DNA of 22,586 nucleotides from JASLBX01 sp036374175 (GTDB taxonomy: Bacteria > Actinomycetota > Actinomycetes > Jiangellales > Jiangellaceae). The position numbers and the translations under genes are program-made. A model generated the notes under the pieces. It was not told the origin of the DNA. It worked only from the letters and a program-made list of their open reading frames with translations, and searched no databases. The stretch spans positions 1 through 22,586 of the forward strand of contig DASUUH010000065.1 in NCBI GenBank assembly GCA_036374175.1, read 5' to 3'. Position 1 is the stretch's first letter, and each line of letters opens with the position of its first letter. This document shows positions 1 through 7,550 of the stretch, one piece after another.

Positions 1-15
1 CATCGAGTCCAACGG

Positions 16-21
16 TAGCTT
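16..21 (+). promoter_or_regulatory. candidate -10 box for pafA (leaderless)
   Basis: TAGCTT fits the actinobacterial TANNNT -10 consensus and lies 8 nt before the pafA ATG, so transcription would begin at or next to the start codon. No Shine-Dalgarno sequence is visible between them. The -35 region would fall outside the window, so it cannot be judged. Confidence 0.4.
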
Positions 22-29
22 GGCGCGAT

Positions 30-1391
30 ATGGAGCGACGGATCTTCGGGCTCGAGAACGAGTACGGGGTGACGTGCACGCTCCGCGGCCAGCGCCGGCT
101 CAGCCCCGACGAGGTGGCCCGCTACCTGTTCCGGCGGGTGGTGTCGTGGGGACGGAGCAGCAACGTCTTCCTGGAGAACGGCGCCCGGCTCTACCTCGAC
201 GTCGGCAGCCACCCCGAGTACGCCACCCCCGAGTGCGACTCGATCGAGGACCTCGTCGCCCACGACAAGGCCGGCGAGCGCATCCTCGAGAGCCTCCTCT
301 CCAGCGCCGAGCAGCGGCTGCGGGAGGAGGGCATCCGGGGCGTCGTCTACCTGTTCAAGAACAACACCGACTCGGCCGGCAACTCGTACGGCTGCCACGA
401 GAACTATCTCGTGAGCCGGCACGGCGAATTCTCCCGGCTGGCCGATGTGCTGATTCCGTTCCTCGTCACCCGCCAGATCATCTGCGGCGCCGGCAAGGTG
501 CTGCAGACCCCGCGCGGCGCAGTCTTCGCGGTCAGCCAGCGGGCTGAGCACATCTGGGAGGGCGTCTCCAGCGCTACCACTCGCAGCCGGCCGATCATCA
601 ACACCCGCGACGAACCGCACGCCGACGCCGAGCGGTACCGCCGGCTGCACGTCATCGTCGGCGACTCCAACATGAACGAGTGCACGACGCTGCTCAAGGT
701 CGGCACGACGGACCTGGTGCTGCGGATGATCGAGGCCGGTGCCGGGCTCCGTGATCTATCGCTTGAGAATCCGATCCGGGCGATCCGGGAGATAAGCCAC
801 GACATCACCGGTCGCCGCAAGGTCCGGCTGGCCAGCGGCCGTGAAGCGTCGGCGCTGGAGATTCAGGAGGAGTACTACTCGAAGGCCCGCGACTTCGTCG
901 ATCGGCGCAAGTTGGCCACACCGGTGGTCAAGCGCGTCCTCGACCTCTGGGAGCGCACCATCAAGGCGATCGACTCCGGCGACCTCTCGCTGGTAGAGCG
1001 CGAGATCGACTGGGTCACCAAGCTGCGCCTGATCGAGCGGTATCGCCAGAAGCACAACATGTCGTTGACCCACCCGCGGATCGCCCAGCTCGATCTCGCC
1101 TACCACGACATCCACCGCCGCCGGGGGCTGTACTACCTGCTGGAACGGCGTGGTGCCGTCGAACGGGTCTGCCACGACGTGGCGATCTTCGCTGCGAAGT
1201 CCGTTCCGCCCCAGACGACTCGGGCCCGACTACGCGGCGAGTTCATCCGGCGGGCTCAGGAGCGCCGGCGCGACTTCACGGTGGACTGGGTGCACCTCAA
1301 GCTCAATGACCAGGCACAACGCACGGTGCTGTGCAAAGATCCGTTCCGTTCGGTCGACGAGCGTGTCGAGAAGCTCATCGCGAGCATGTAA
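30..1391 (+). CDS. pafA: Pup--protein ligase PafA
   Basis: Ligates the prokaryotic ubiquitin-like protein Pup, through its C-terminal glutamate, to lysines of target proteins so that they are fed to the mycobacterial-type proteasome; it acts in the cytosol using ATP. The 453-residue protein opens with the family hallmark RIFGLENEYGVTC, placing the ATP/Mg-binding Glu at residue 9. LYLDVGSHPEYATPEC contains the catalytic Asp57. The length fits the family (about 450-480), and homology runs to the C-terminal RSVDERVEKLIASM. The start is ATG at 30; a TAGCTT box 8 nt upstream suggests a leaderless message. Dop deamidates or removes Pup and is a paralogue, but the PafA-type N terminus and the FKBP/pafBC neighbours favour ligase. 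pup, dop and prcAB are not in the window and would be expected upstream. The identification is very secure. Confidence 0.97.
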   Translation: MERRIFGLENEYGVTCTLRGQRRLSPDEVARYLFRRVVSWGRSSNVFLENGARLYLDVGSHPEYATPECDSIEDLVAHDKAGERILESLLSSAEQRLREEGIRGVVYLFKNNTDSAGNSYGCHENYLVSRHGEFSRLADVLIPFLVTRQIICGAGKVLQTPRGAVFAVSQRAEHIWEGVSSATTRSRPIINTRDEPHADAERYRRLHVIVGDSNMNECTTLLKVGTTDLVLRMIEAGAGLRDLSLENPIRAIREISHDITGRRKVRLASGREASALEIQEEYYSKARDFVDRRKLATPVVKRVLDLWERTIKAIDSGDLSLVEREIDWVTKLRLIERYRQKHNMSLTHPRIAQLDLAYHDIHRRRGLYYLLERRGAVERVCHDVAIFAAKSVPPQTTRARLRGEFIRRAQERRRDFTVDWVHLKLNDQAQRTVLCKDPFRSVDERVEKLIASM

Positions 1392-1421
1392 CCTTCTCAT
1401 TCGGCTCTCAGCAACCCGAGC

Positions 1422-1427
1422 TAGGGT
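1422..1427 (+). promoter_or_regulatory. candidate -10 box before the FKBP lipoprotein gene
   Basis: TAGGGT lies in the 80-base gap between pafA and the FKBP lipoprotein gene, 44 nt before its GTG start. It matches TANNNT, but no convincing -35 element is seen. The gene could equally be transcribed from pafA. Confidence 0.25.
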
Positions 1428-1471
1428 GGCTGCTGCGTGTACTCCCACTTCTTTGTTAGGACACCTCCCTC

Positions 1472-2500
1472 GTGCGTAGATTCCCAGCCCTATTCATCGC
1501 CGTGCTCGGAACTGCCGTGACGCTCAGCGCCTGCGCCTCGGACTCCGGCAACGGCAATGGCGATGGCGAGCTCGGCGCGTCCGGAGATTTCGGCGATAAG
1601 CCCGAGATAACTGTGCCGTCCGATGACCCGTCCGCAGAGCTCGTCATCCAGGTCCTCTCCGAGGGCGACGGTGCCGATGTGGCATCCGGCGACTTCCTGG
1701 TCGTCAATTATCTCGGCCAGACGTGGGAACCCCGTGATCCAGCTGACATACCCACCGAGGACCCGGCCGATGCCGCCCCCGAGGACGGCACCGAGCCCAC
1801 CGAGTCGCCGGCTGAGGAAACCGAGGCCGACGACAGCGCCGAGGATTCCGGTGGCGATCCGCAGCCGTACATCTTCGACAATTCGTACGACCGAGGCGAG
1901 CCTGTCGGATTTTACGTCGGCGTCGGCCAGCTCATCCCGGGCTGGGACGAGGGCCTGGTCGGCCAGCAGGTCGGCTCGCGGGTGCTGCTGTCGATCCCGC
2001 CGGAGCAGGGCTACGGCGGCCAGGAGGGCCACGACCTCGCCGAGGACACCCTCGTGTTCGTCGTCGACATCATCGACGCGTACAACGTCAACTCCCAGAT
2101 CTCCGGCGAGCCGGTTTCCGATCTGCCCGGCGACATGCCGACCGTGACCGGCGAAGGCGCTGACGAGCCGGTTGTCGAGTTCCCGGACTCGGCCGAACCG
2201 GTGTCGGAGTCGACGACCGATCTGCTCGTGGCCGGCGACGGCGAGGAACTCAGCGAGAACCTCGTGGTCAAGGCGCTGGAGGTCTCGTACGCGACCGGCG
2301 AGAGCGGGTACTCGTCGTGGACCGAAGGTTCGGTGACGGTCATCAATATTCAGCAGATCCCGGGCCTGGCCGAGGCGCTGGACGGACAGAACGAAGGCTC
2401 GCGGGTCCTGGTGCGTATCGCGCCGGAGGACAACGTGACCGAAGAGTCCCCCGACGGTGAACCGATCGCGATCGTTGTCGACGTCGTGGGAAGCTACTGA
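1472..2500 (+). CDS. FKBP-type peptidyl-prolyl isomerase lipoprotein
   Basis: Probable exported prolyl isomerase anchored to the outer face of the membrane as a lipoprotein. The GTG start gives a positively charged N terminus (MRRF), a hydrophobic stretch, and a lipobox LSAC with the lipidated Cys at residue 21, followed by a Gly/Asn/Asp-rich linker. FKBP domain 1 runs from about residue 56 to 205; GQLIPGWDEGL and LSIPPEQGYG are the usual FKBP core. It is split by an acidic, Pro/Thr/Glu-rich insertion (about residues 85-131). A second, degenerate FKBP-like domain occupies roughly 245-342; it keeps the fold pattern (QIPGLAEAL, SRVLVRIAPED) but lacks the PGW tryptophan of the active pocket, so it is probably not catalytic. 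It lies downstream of pafA and one base before a second FKBP gene, an arrangement shared with other actinobacteria. The client is unknown. Confidence 0.9.
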   Translation: MRRFPALFIAVLGTAVTLSACASDSGNGNGDGELGASGDFGDKPEITVPSDDPSAELVIQVLSEGDGADVASGDFLVVNYLGQTWEPRDPADIPTEDPADAAPEDGTEPTESPAEETEADDSAEDSGGDPQPYIFDNSYDRGEPVGFYVGVGQLIPGWDEGLVGQQVGSRVLLSIPPEQGYGGQEGHDLAEDTLVFVVDIIDAYNVNSQISGEPVSDLPGDMPTVTGEGADEPVVEFPDSAEPVSESTTDLLVAGDGEELSENLVVKALEVSYATGESGYSSWTEGSVTVINIQQIPGLAEALDGQNEGSRVLVRIAPEDNVTEESPDGEPIAIVVDVVGSY

Positions 2501-2501
2501 G

Positions 2502-2876
2502 GTGACGCTGCAGCGGCCGGAGATCGACTTTCCGGATTTCCCACCGCCAGACGATCTGGTCGCCGAGGACATCACGGTGGGCGACGGGGCAGAGGCGACG
2601 GCCGGCGCCACGGCGGTCGTGCACTATGTCGGCGTCGCATACTCGACCGGCGAGGAGTTCGACGCCTCGTGGAACCGCGGCACGCCGTTCGCGTTCCCGC
2701 TCGGTGGCGGCAAGGTCATCGCCGGATGGGATCAGGGGGTGCAGGGGATGAAGGTCGGCGGCCGGCGCCGCCTGGTGATCCCGCCACACCTCGGTTATGG
2801 CGACCGGGGCGCGGGCCAGGTGATCGCCCCCGGCGAGACGCTCATCTTCGTGGTCGACCTGCTCGACGTCCGATAG
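2502..2876 (+). CDS. FKBP-type peptidyl-prolyl cis-trans isomerase (small, cytosolic)
   Basis: Single-domain FKBP of 124 residues that catalyses cis-trans isomerisation of X-Pro bonds. The GTG at 2502 is chosen over an in-frame GTG at 2457 because it yields the standard N terminus TLQRPEIDFPDF and starts one base after the preceding stop codon, while the longer form would overlap the upstream gene. The FKBP signature is complete: VVHYVGVAYSTGEEFDAS, FPLGGGKVIAGWDQG, the Trp of the pocket, RRRLVIPPHLGYGDRG, and the C-terminal IFVVDLLDV. There is no signal peptide, in contrast to the upstream lipoprotein FKBP. The two genes are probably co-transcribed and translationally coupled. Confidence 0.93.
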   Translation: MTLQRPEIDFPDFPPPDDLVAEDITVGDGAEATAGATAVVHYVGVAYSTGEEFDASWNRGTPFAFPLGGGKVIAGWDQGVQGMKVGGRRRLVIPPHLGYGDRGAGQVIAPGETLIFVVDLLDVR

Positions 2877-2886
2877 GCCCGATTGT

Positions 2887-2976
2887 CGTTCGATCACGTT
2901 CGGCAGACGGCCCGACGTACCTACATGCATGCAGCCCTGTAGCTACGTCGCTACGCCTGCCGAACGTGATCGAACG
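2887..2976. repeat. 90-bp near-palindrome between convergent genes (possible bidirectional terminator)
   Basis: The outer arms 2887-2906 and 2957-2976 are perfect 20-bp reverse complements. Around the same centre, 2913-2925 pairs with 2938-2950 with one C-C mismatch. At least 34 of the 45 possible pairs form, with a TGCATGCA-containing apex. There is no U-tract, so it would be an atypical terminator. The right arm lies inside the 3' end of the DUF3866 gene and encodes its last residues before the terminal Ala and stop. A 20-base piece of the right arm recurs with 18 matches at 7562-7581. Confidence 0.75.
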
Positions 2977-4045
2977 GAATAAGGGTGGCGGCGTGCCGGC
3001 CGGCAGCGGCGGCGGCGAGGAAGTACTCGGTGTCCTCGTCGAGTCCGCGGCCCATGGTGGACAGCCTCACCGGCGCTGCCCGCAGCGCGTCCAGCAATCC
3101 GTCCACCGGGACGGTGACGATCTGGTGCCGGGCGAGCGTCGCCGCCTGGTCACGGACTGTGTCGCCGAACGGTCCGGGGAGGTCGGGGACGACGACGTCG
3201 GCCGCAGCGAGGGCAACCTGGCCGTAGGCCGTCAGGCTGTGGTGCGACACGCCCCGGTGCCGCTCGCGGGAGTCGGCGGCACTGATCCGCAATGATGCCA
3301 CCGCACGTCCGTCCAACACCGACGCCGCGTTGACGGCTTCACCGCAGGCCACGCCGGAGAATCCCCACCGGGTACCGGTGCCGAGGTTGCCGGGCCCCTG
3401 GGTGACGACGGCCAGATCGGCCCCGAGCACGTGCCGGGCGGCCAGCAGCCCCGTGTGGAGCGTGACCGCCTCGGCGTCCCCGCCGAAGGCCTGGCCGACC
3501 GTCACACTGCCCGCCAGCCAGCCGGCGTCCCGCAGGGCTGAGACGGTGCGGCTGAACCACAACGGCAGCGCCCCGCCGTCGGTCATGACGTAAACGGACC
3601 GGGCATGTGGTGCAGCGTCCCGCACACCGGCCAGCACGGCCGGCAGCGCGGAGTGCAGGTCAGCGGTGACGACCGGCATGCCGCCCAGCGAGTCGGCATC
3701 ACGGAGCAGCTCGTGGTGCGGGGAGTCCTGCTCGTCCACCCCGAGGACCGTGGTCTGCAACGGCGTGTACCGCGCTTTCACGAGGTGCCCCGGCCCGGGT
3801 GGCGGATCGTCCGGCAGCCGGTCTGGCAAGGCCACGACCAGCGCGTAACCGCCTGTCCCTAGCCCCAAGGCCAGCGCGCCGGTATTGAGCAGGACCCGGT
3901 CGCCGGCCCGCGGCTCGCCGACCAGAGCCGGGTAGGCTAGGGCAGCGATCGGATCGCCGCCGCCGTCCACCGTCACAGTCAGTTCGCATGCGCCGGCCCA
4001 CGTCCGGCCGACCGACACCACGACACCACTACGCCATCGGACCAC
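2951..4045 (-). CDS. DUF3866 family protein
   Basis: A 364-residue protein recognised as the DUF3866 family, common in actinobacteria next to pafBC; its function is not known. It has a GTG start and an N-terminal small beta-rich region (residues 1-60), followed by an alpha/beta body with glycine-rich turns such as LGLGTGGYALVVALP, TQGPGNLGTGTRWGFSG and a histidine-rich SRERHRGVSHHSLTAYGQ stretch. The C terminus carries the family hallmark STMGRGLDEDTEYFLAAAAAGRHAA. No signal peptide or membrane helix is seen. It is convergent with the FKBP gene and divergent from pafB with a 55-bp shared upstream region. Its last few residues (FDHVRQ) are encoded by one arm of a long palindrome. Confidence 0.85.
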   Translation of the reverse strand: MVRWRSGVVVSVGRTWAGACELTVTVDGGGDPIAALAYPALVGEPRAGDRVLLNTGALALGLGTGGYALVVALPDRLPDDPPPGPGHLVKARYTPLQTTVLGVDEQDSPHHELLRDADSLGGMPVVTADLHSALPAVLAGVRDAAPHARSVYVMTDGGALPLWFSRTVSALRDAGWLAGSVTVGQAFGGDAEAVTLHTGLLAARHVLGADLAVVTQGPGNLGTGTRWGFSGVACGEAVNAASVLDGRAVASLRISAADSRERHRGVSHHSLTAYGQVALAAADVVVPDLPGPFGDTVRDQAATLARHQIVTVPVDGLLDALRAAPVRLSTMGRGLDEDTEYFLAAAAAGRHAATLIPFDHVRQA

Positions 4046-4067
4046 GCCCCGAGGCTAGTGACTCGGC

Positions 4068-4073
4068 TAGCCT
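4068..4073 (+). promoter_or_regulatory. candidate -10 box for pafBC
   Basis: TAGCCT fits TANNNT and would place the transcription start near 4080, leaving a short leader that contains the GGAGGGG purine run before the GTG at 4101. No clear -35 is visible. A RecA-independent PafBC-type promoter could be auto-regulated, but that cannot be read from this sequence. Confidence 0.35.
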
Positions 4074-4080
4074 CTCGTGT

Positions 4081-4093
4081 GGAGGGGAAGGGG
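4081..4093 (+). promoter_or_regulatory. ribosome binding site that fixes the pafB start
   Basis: The purine-rich GGAGGGGAAGGGG ends 7 nt before the GTG at 4101. It supports that start over the in-frame GTG at 4077, which would put the ribosome site inside the coding region. Confidence 0.6.
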
Positions 4094-4100
4094 ACTGGCG

Positions 4101-5063
4101 GTGAACCAGGCCAAGAGCGAACGGCTGATGAACCTTGTCATCTGCCTGCTGGTATCCCGCGGCTACGTGCCGAAGAGCCGCATCCGGCAGGTCGTCGGCG
4201 GTTACGGTGACCAGTCTCCCGAGGCCTTTGAGCGCATGTTCGAGCGCGACAAAGAGGAGCTTCGCGAGCTCGGCATCCCCATCGAGACCGGATCGTTCGA
4301 CCCGTTCGGCGACGAGGAGCCCGGCTACCGGATCCGCCGGCAGGAGTTCGAGTTGCCGGAGATAAGCCTGGAACCCGACGAAGCCGCGGTGATCGGCTTG
4401 GCCGCGCGGGTGTGGCAGCACGCCAGTCTGGCCGAGGCGACCAGCCGCGCGGTGCTCAAGCTACGAGCGGCCGGCGTCGACACCGACACCGCTGCGCTGG
4501 CGGCCATCGAACCGCGCCTTGCCGTCGAGGAGCCAGCGTTCTGGCCGATGTGGGAGGCCGTGCGTGACCGGAGGCCGGTGACATTCTCGTACCGCAAGAA
4601 CCCGACCGGCGGCGCCATGCAGCGCACGCTGCAGCCCTGGAGCGTCATGTCCTGGCACGGTCGCTGGTACGTCGTGGGGCATGATCTGGCCCGCAACGGC
4701 CCGCGCCTGTTCCGGCTGTCGCGGATCGTCGGCGAGGTGGAACGCGCCGGAGCGCCAGGCTCGTACGAGGTCCCCCCGACCGAGCAGGTGCGTGAGGCCG
4801 CGGGCGCGCTGACTCCACCGCGGCAGACAGCCAGTGCGCGGGTCCGAGTCCGGCACGGCAGCGGCTACGGCCTGCGCCGGCGGGCGACGGGTGTCCGTGT
4901 CGGTACGGACGGCTGGGACGAGCTGAGCGTGCCGTATTCGGACCGCGGCGTACTGGCCGAGGAGATCGCCGGATATGGCGCTGACGTGGTGGCTGTCGAG
5001 CCCGAAGACGTCCGCAAGCGGGTCATCGAGCGCCTGCGGGCCGTCGTGGAGGCTGCGGCGTGA
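4101..5063 (+). CDS. pafB: WYL-domain transcriptional regulator PafB
   Basis: With PafC it forms the PafBC activator of the LexA/RecA-independent DNA-damage response of actinobacteria. The 320-residue protein (start at 4101) begins with the typical ERLMNLVICLLVSRGYVPKSRI and a winged helix-turn-helix in the first 80 or so residues. The WYL (Sm-like) domain lies at roughly residues 145-225, with VTFSYRKNP, LQPWSVMSWHGRWYVVGHD and LFRLSRIVG. A WCX C-terminal domain ends in RKRVIERLRAVV. Mycobacterial and streptomycete orthologues occupy the same place after pafA, although they do not take part in pupylation directly. The gene overlaps pafC by a GTGA tetranucleotide, so the two subunits are probably made in equal amounts. 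Confidence 0.94.
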   Translation: MNQAKSERLMNLVICLLVSRGYVPKSRIRQVVGGYGDQSPEAFERMFERDKEELRELGIPIETGSFDPFGDEEPGYRIRRQEFELPEISLEPDEAAVIGLAARVWQHASLAEATSRAVLKLRAAGVDTDTAALAAIEPRLAVEEPAFWPMWEAVRDRRPVTFSYRKNPTGGAMQRTLQPWSVMSWHGRWYVVGHDLARNGPRLFRLSRIVGEVERAGAPGSYEVPPTEQVREAAGALTPPRQTASARVRVRHGSGYGLRRRATGVRVGTDGWDELSVPYSDRGVLAEEIAGYGADVVAVEPEDVRKRVIERLRAVVEAAA

Positions 5064-6049
5064 GTCAGCGAACCAGCGGAGCGCAGCAGCAGGTCGCACG
5101 GCTACTGTCGCTGCTGCCATATTTGCTGTCGCACCCGAACGCCCGGGTGTCTGACGTGGCCGAGTTGTTCGGCGTCAGCGAGCGTCAGATCATGCGCGAT
5201 CTCAACGTGCTGTGGTTCTCCGGGCTGCCCGGGCTCGCCATGGGCGACTACATCGAGGTCGACATGGACGCCGTCGAGGGCGAGGGCGTCATTAGCGTGT
5301 CGAACGCCGACTACTTGGCTAGGCCGTTGAAGTTGGGCACCGACGAGGCCCTCGCCCTGGTCGTGGCGTTGCGGACGCTGGCGGCGATGCCCGGCTCGTA
5401 CGACCGGGGGGCCATCGACCGGGCGATCGCGAAGCTGGAGCAGGCGGCGGGTTCGGCCGCAGAACGGGCCACCGCCGTGCGGGTCGAGGTGGACGGCGAC
5501 TCGGTGGCCGAGGTGGCGGCGGTCGTGCGGCGAGCGCTGGACGAAAAGCGCCGTTTGCATCTGTCGTACTGGGTGCCGGGACGAGATGAGACCACCGAGC
5601 GCGACGTCGACCCGATGCGGCTGGCGCTCGCCGACGGGCGGCTATACCTGGAGGGCTGGTGCCGCCGCGCGGAGGCCGAGCGGCTGTTCCGGCTGGACCG
5701 GGTGGCGGCGATCTCGATCCTGGACGTGCCGGCGTCCGTGCCGCCGCAGGCTCGATCCCGCGACCTCAGCGCCGGCATCTTCCAGCCGTCGCCGGACGAC
5801 GAACTCGTGACGCTCGCCGTCACCCCGACCGGTCGGTGGGTCGCGGAGTATTACCCGTGCGAGTCGGTCACCGAACGTGAGGACGGCGGGCTGACGATCA
5901 GGCTGCGCGTCGCCGACCGCCGGTGGCTGCGCCGCCTGGTGCTCCGGCTGGGCGGTACCGGCCGCGTAGTGGAGCCGGCCGACCTGGCGGCCGAGGTAGC
6001 GGCCGAGGCGAAGGCGGCACTTGAGGTGAATGGATCGAAGGTGGCTTGA
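5060..6049 (+). CDS. pafC: WYL-domain transcriptional regulator PafC
   Basis: Second half of the PafBC DNA-damage regulator. The 329-residue protein shows the same plan as PafB: an N-terminal HTH (QQVARLLSLLPYLLSHPNARVSDVAELFGVSERQIMRDL in register, about residues 10-50), a WYL domain (about 150-230, with LHLSYWVPGRDETTERDVDP, RLYLEGWCRRAEAERLFRLDRV) and a WCX domain (about 245-325). The GTG start at 5060 overlaps the pafB stop (GTGA), a sign of translational coupling. The Trp-Tyr-Leu motif is varied to LEGW here, as is usual in PafC. Known biology places ligand sensing, proposed to be single-stranded DNA, in the WYL domains; nothing in the sequence tests that. Confidence 0.93.
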   Translation: MSQRTSGAQQQVARLLSLLPYLLSHPNARVSDVAELFGVSERQIMRDLNVLWFSGLPGLAMGDYIEVDMDAVEGEGVISVSNADYLARPLKLGTDEALALVVALRTLAAMPGSYDRGAIDRAIAKLEQAAGSAAERATAVRVEVDGDSVAEVAAVVRRALDEKRRLHLSYWVPGRDETTERDVDPMRLALADGRLYLEGWCRRAEAERLFRLDRVAAISILDVPASVPPQARSRDLSAGIFQPSPDDELVTLAVTPTGRWVAEYYPCESVTEREDGGLTIRLRVADRRWLRRLVLRLGGTGRVVEPADLAAEVAAEAKAALEVNGSKVA

Positions 6050-6054
6050 TCCTG

Positions 6055-6228
6055 ATGTCGACTGCTGCGATCGTCCTGTGGGTCCTTGCCGCGTTGCTGT
6101 TCATCGGAGCGGTCGCGTTGGTCGTTCAGTCTGTTGTGACACTGTGGCGAAAACTGGCCCGACTCGGCCACGAAGTGGGCGGGCTGTCCAGCGACGTCGA
6201 ACAGGCCGTAGGATCGCCCCGCAAGTGA
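6055..6228 (+). CDS. small single-pass membrane protein
   Basis: A 57-residue protein starting at the ATG at 6055, preceded by GAAGGTGG about 11 nt upstream. An in-frame TTG at 6046 would overlap the pafC stop and is a second possible start. Residues about 5-30 (AAIVLWVLAALLFIGAVALVV) form one transmembrane helix, followed by a basic segment WRKLARLGHEVGG and a polar tail. No family is recognised. It sits 5 nt after pafC and 78 nt before tatA, so it may be co-transcribed with pafBC. Its amino-terminal helix and basic amphipathic stretch recall a TatA-like layout, but it lacks the Phe-Gly hinge, so no Tat role is claimed. Confidence 0.65.
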   Translation: MSTAAIVLWVLAALLFIGAVALVVQSVVTLWRKLARLGHEVGGLSSDVEQAVGSPRK

Positions 6229-6290
6229 GCGCGCTCGGCCGCTTAGGGCATCACGGCGTGCCGGACATACCATTGAGGTCAGGCCCTACG

Positions 6291-6299
6291 AGGAAGAGG
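6291..6299 (+). promoter_or_regulatory. tatA ribosome binding site
   Basis: AGGAAGAGG lies 7 nt before the tatA ATG at 6307 and is the strongest Shine-Dalgarno match in the pafC-tatC stretch, consistent with the high expression needed for TatA, which is present in excess over TatC. Confidence 0.55.
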
Positions 6300-6306
6300 T
6301 CACACC

Positions 6307-6585
6307 ATGGGCAACATCGGACCCTGGCAGCTGCTGATCGTCGCTGCGCTCATTGTGCTGCTGTTCGGCGCCCGGCGGCTGCCCGAACTGGCTCGCGGAC
6401 TCGGTAGCTCGCTGCGGATCTTCCGTGCGGAGACCAAGGGGATGATGGAGGACGACAAGAAGTCCACCCCCCAGGTCGGCGCAGGCACCGCCGAGCAGGC
6501 GGCCGAGCCACCGCGCGCTGCCGAGCCCGCCCAGCAGGCCGAACCTGCCGAGCGGCCGGGTGAGTCGTCCAACCGCGACGCCTGA
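6307..6585 (+). CDS. tatA: Sec-independent protein translocase subunit TatA
   Basis: Pore-forming component of the twin-arginine pathway, which exports folded proteins across the cytoplasmic membrane. The 92-residue protein has a short N terminus, one membrane helix (WQLLIVAALIVLLFGARRLP, about residues 7-26), the FGARRLPELARGLG hinge and amphipathic helix (about 20-45), and a long Ala/Glu/Pro-rich tail from about residue 50. The tail is typical of actinobacterial TatA and is low in complexity. tatC follows after 17 nt, so the pair is an operon. TatB is not in the window; in actinobacteria it is encoded elsewhere. Confidence 0.95.
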   Translation: MGNIGPWQLLIVAALIVLLFGARRLPELARGLGSSLRIFRAETKGMMEDDKKSTPQVGAGTAEQAAEPPRAAEPAQQAEPAERPGESSNRDA

Positions 6586-6602
6586 TAGGGGGCGGCGGGG
6601 TC

Positions 6603-7475
6603 GTGGCGACCATGCTCGGCCGTCGCGGTAAGGGGTCTGGCCCGAAGAAGGATCCCGAAGGGCGGATGACCCTTGGGGAACACCTGCGCGAGCTAAGGTC
6701 GCGGCTGGTCAAGGCCGCGCTGGCCGTTGTCCTGTTCGGCATCATCGGCTTCGTCTTCAGGAATCAGATCATCGACTTTCTCCTCGAGTCGATGTACGAA
6801 GCGGCCGACCGCACCGGCGCCGAGGCGACCCGGGCGACGTACACCAGCCCGACCGACCCGCTCTTCGTGCCGCTGCGAATCGCGATGATGACCGGAGTGG
6901 TCCTCGCAGCGCCGGTCTGGATCTACCAGCTGTGGGCGTTCATCACACCCGCCCTTTATCGCAACGAGCGTCGCTGGGCCGCCGCCGTGATCGGCGCTGC
7001 TGCGCCGATGTTCGGTGCCGGAGTCGCTGTCGCCCTGTGGATCATGCCGCGGGCCTGGGAGTTCCTGCTCGGCTTCACCCCGACGGACCTGATCGACAAC
7101 TTGATTCCGTTTACGGAGTATCTGTCGTTCGTCATCCGTATCGTCCTGGTCTTCGGAATAGGCTTCCTGCTGCCGATCTTCGTCGTGCTGCTGAACGCGG
7201 TGGGGGTGCTCCGGCACGATACGTTGTCGTCGGCCCGGCGATGGGTCATCGTTGGCATCTTCGCCTTCGGCGCCGTGGCCACACCGACTGGTGACCCGTT
7301 CACCTTGATCATGCTGGCGACCCCCATGTGGCTGCTGTTCGAAGCGGCCGTCGTCGTGTGCCGCATCATGGACCGCCGTCGCGACCGGCTCGCCGGCATG
7401 GCGCTCTCAGAGGATGAGGCCACCCCCGTGGAGCAGCTCGACAAGCTCGGGCGCATCGACGACGACATCACCTGA
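6603..7475 (+). CDS. tatC: Sec-independent protein translocase subunit TatC
   Basis: Membrane receptor for twin-arginine signal peptides. The 290-residue protein carries the conserved N-terminal LGEHLRELRSRL with the Glu that contacts the signal peptide, a YQLWAFITPALYRNERR loop, and six hydrophobic segments, including AALAVVLFGIIGFVF, AMMTGVVLAAPVW, AAAVIGAAAPMFGAGVAV, FVIRIVLVFGIGFLLPIFVVLL, WVIVGIFAFGAVATP and LIMLATPMWLLFEAAVVV. The FTEYLSFV periplasmic/membrane glutamate is present. The GTG at 6603 is preceded by a G-rich run; an ATG three codons later is an alternative start. It is encoded directly after tatA. Confidence 0.96.
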   Translation: MATMLGRRGKGSGPKKDPEGRMTLGEHLRELRSRLVKAALAVVLFGIIGFVFRNQIIDFLLESMYEAADRTGAEATRATYTSPTDPLFVPLRIAMMTGVVLAAPVWIYQLWAFITPALYRNERRWAAAVIGAAAPMFGAGVAVALWIMPRAWEFLLGFTPTDLIDNLIPFTEYLSFVIRIVLVFGIGFLLPIFVVLLNAVGVLRHDTLSSARRWVIVGIFAFGAVATPTGDPFTLIMLATPMWLLFEAAVVVCRIMDRRRDRLAGMALSEDEATPVEQLDKLGRIDDDIT

Positions 7476-7520
7476 CGCCGCTCTACTCCGCTAAGCAGCA
7501 ACTTCACTAGGCACAACGGC

Positions 7521-7550
7521 GCCGTACCACGCGCATGCGCCTGGTACGGC
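7521..7550. repeat. 30-bp near-perfect palindrome after tatC
   Basis: 9-bp arms GCCGTACCA (7521-7529) and TGGTACGGC (7542-7550) flank the self-complementary GCGCATGCGC; only the C/C pair at 7530/7541 fails. It lies in the 150-base tatC-dagK gap. It could be a terminator hairpin without a U-tract, or a dyad operator. The rest of the gap (7476-7625) holds a second copy of the GAACGTGATCGA motif (7562-7581) and the dagK -10 box. Confidence 0.6.

Noticed and set aside
1490..2611. Long minus-strand open frame opposite the FKBP lipoprotein gene
   Set aside because: The plus strand holds clear FKBP motifs and a lipobox; the reverse frame shows no family pattern and is a high-GC shadow.
2887..2976. 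Classical Rho-independent terminator
   Set aside because: The palindrome is strong but lacks a T-tract on either side, so only a possible termination role is claimed.
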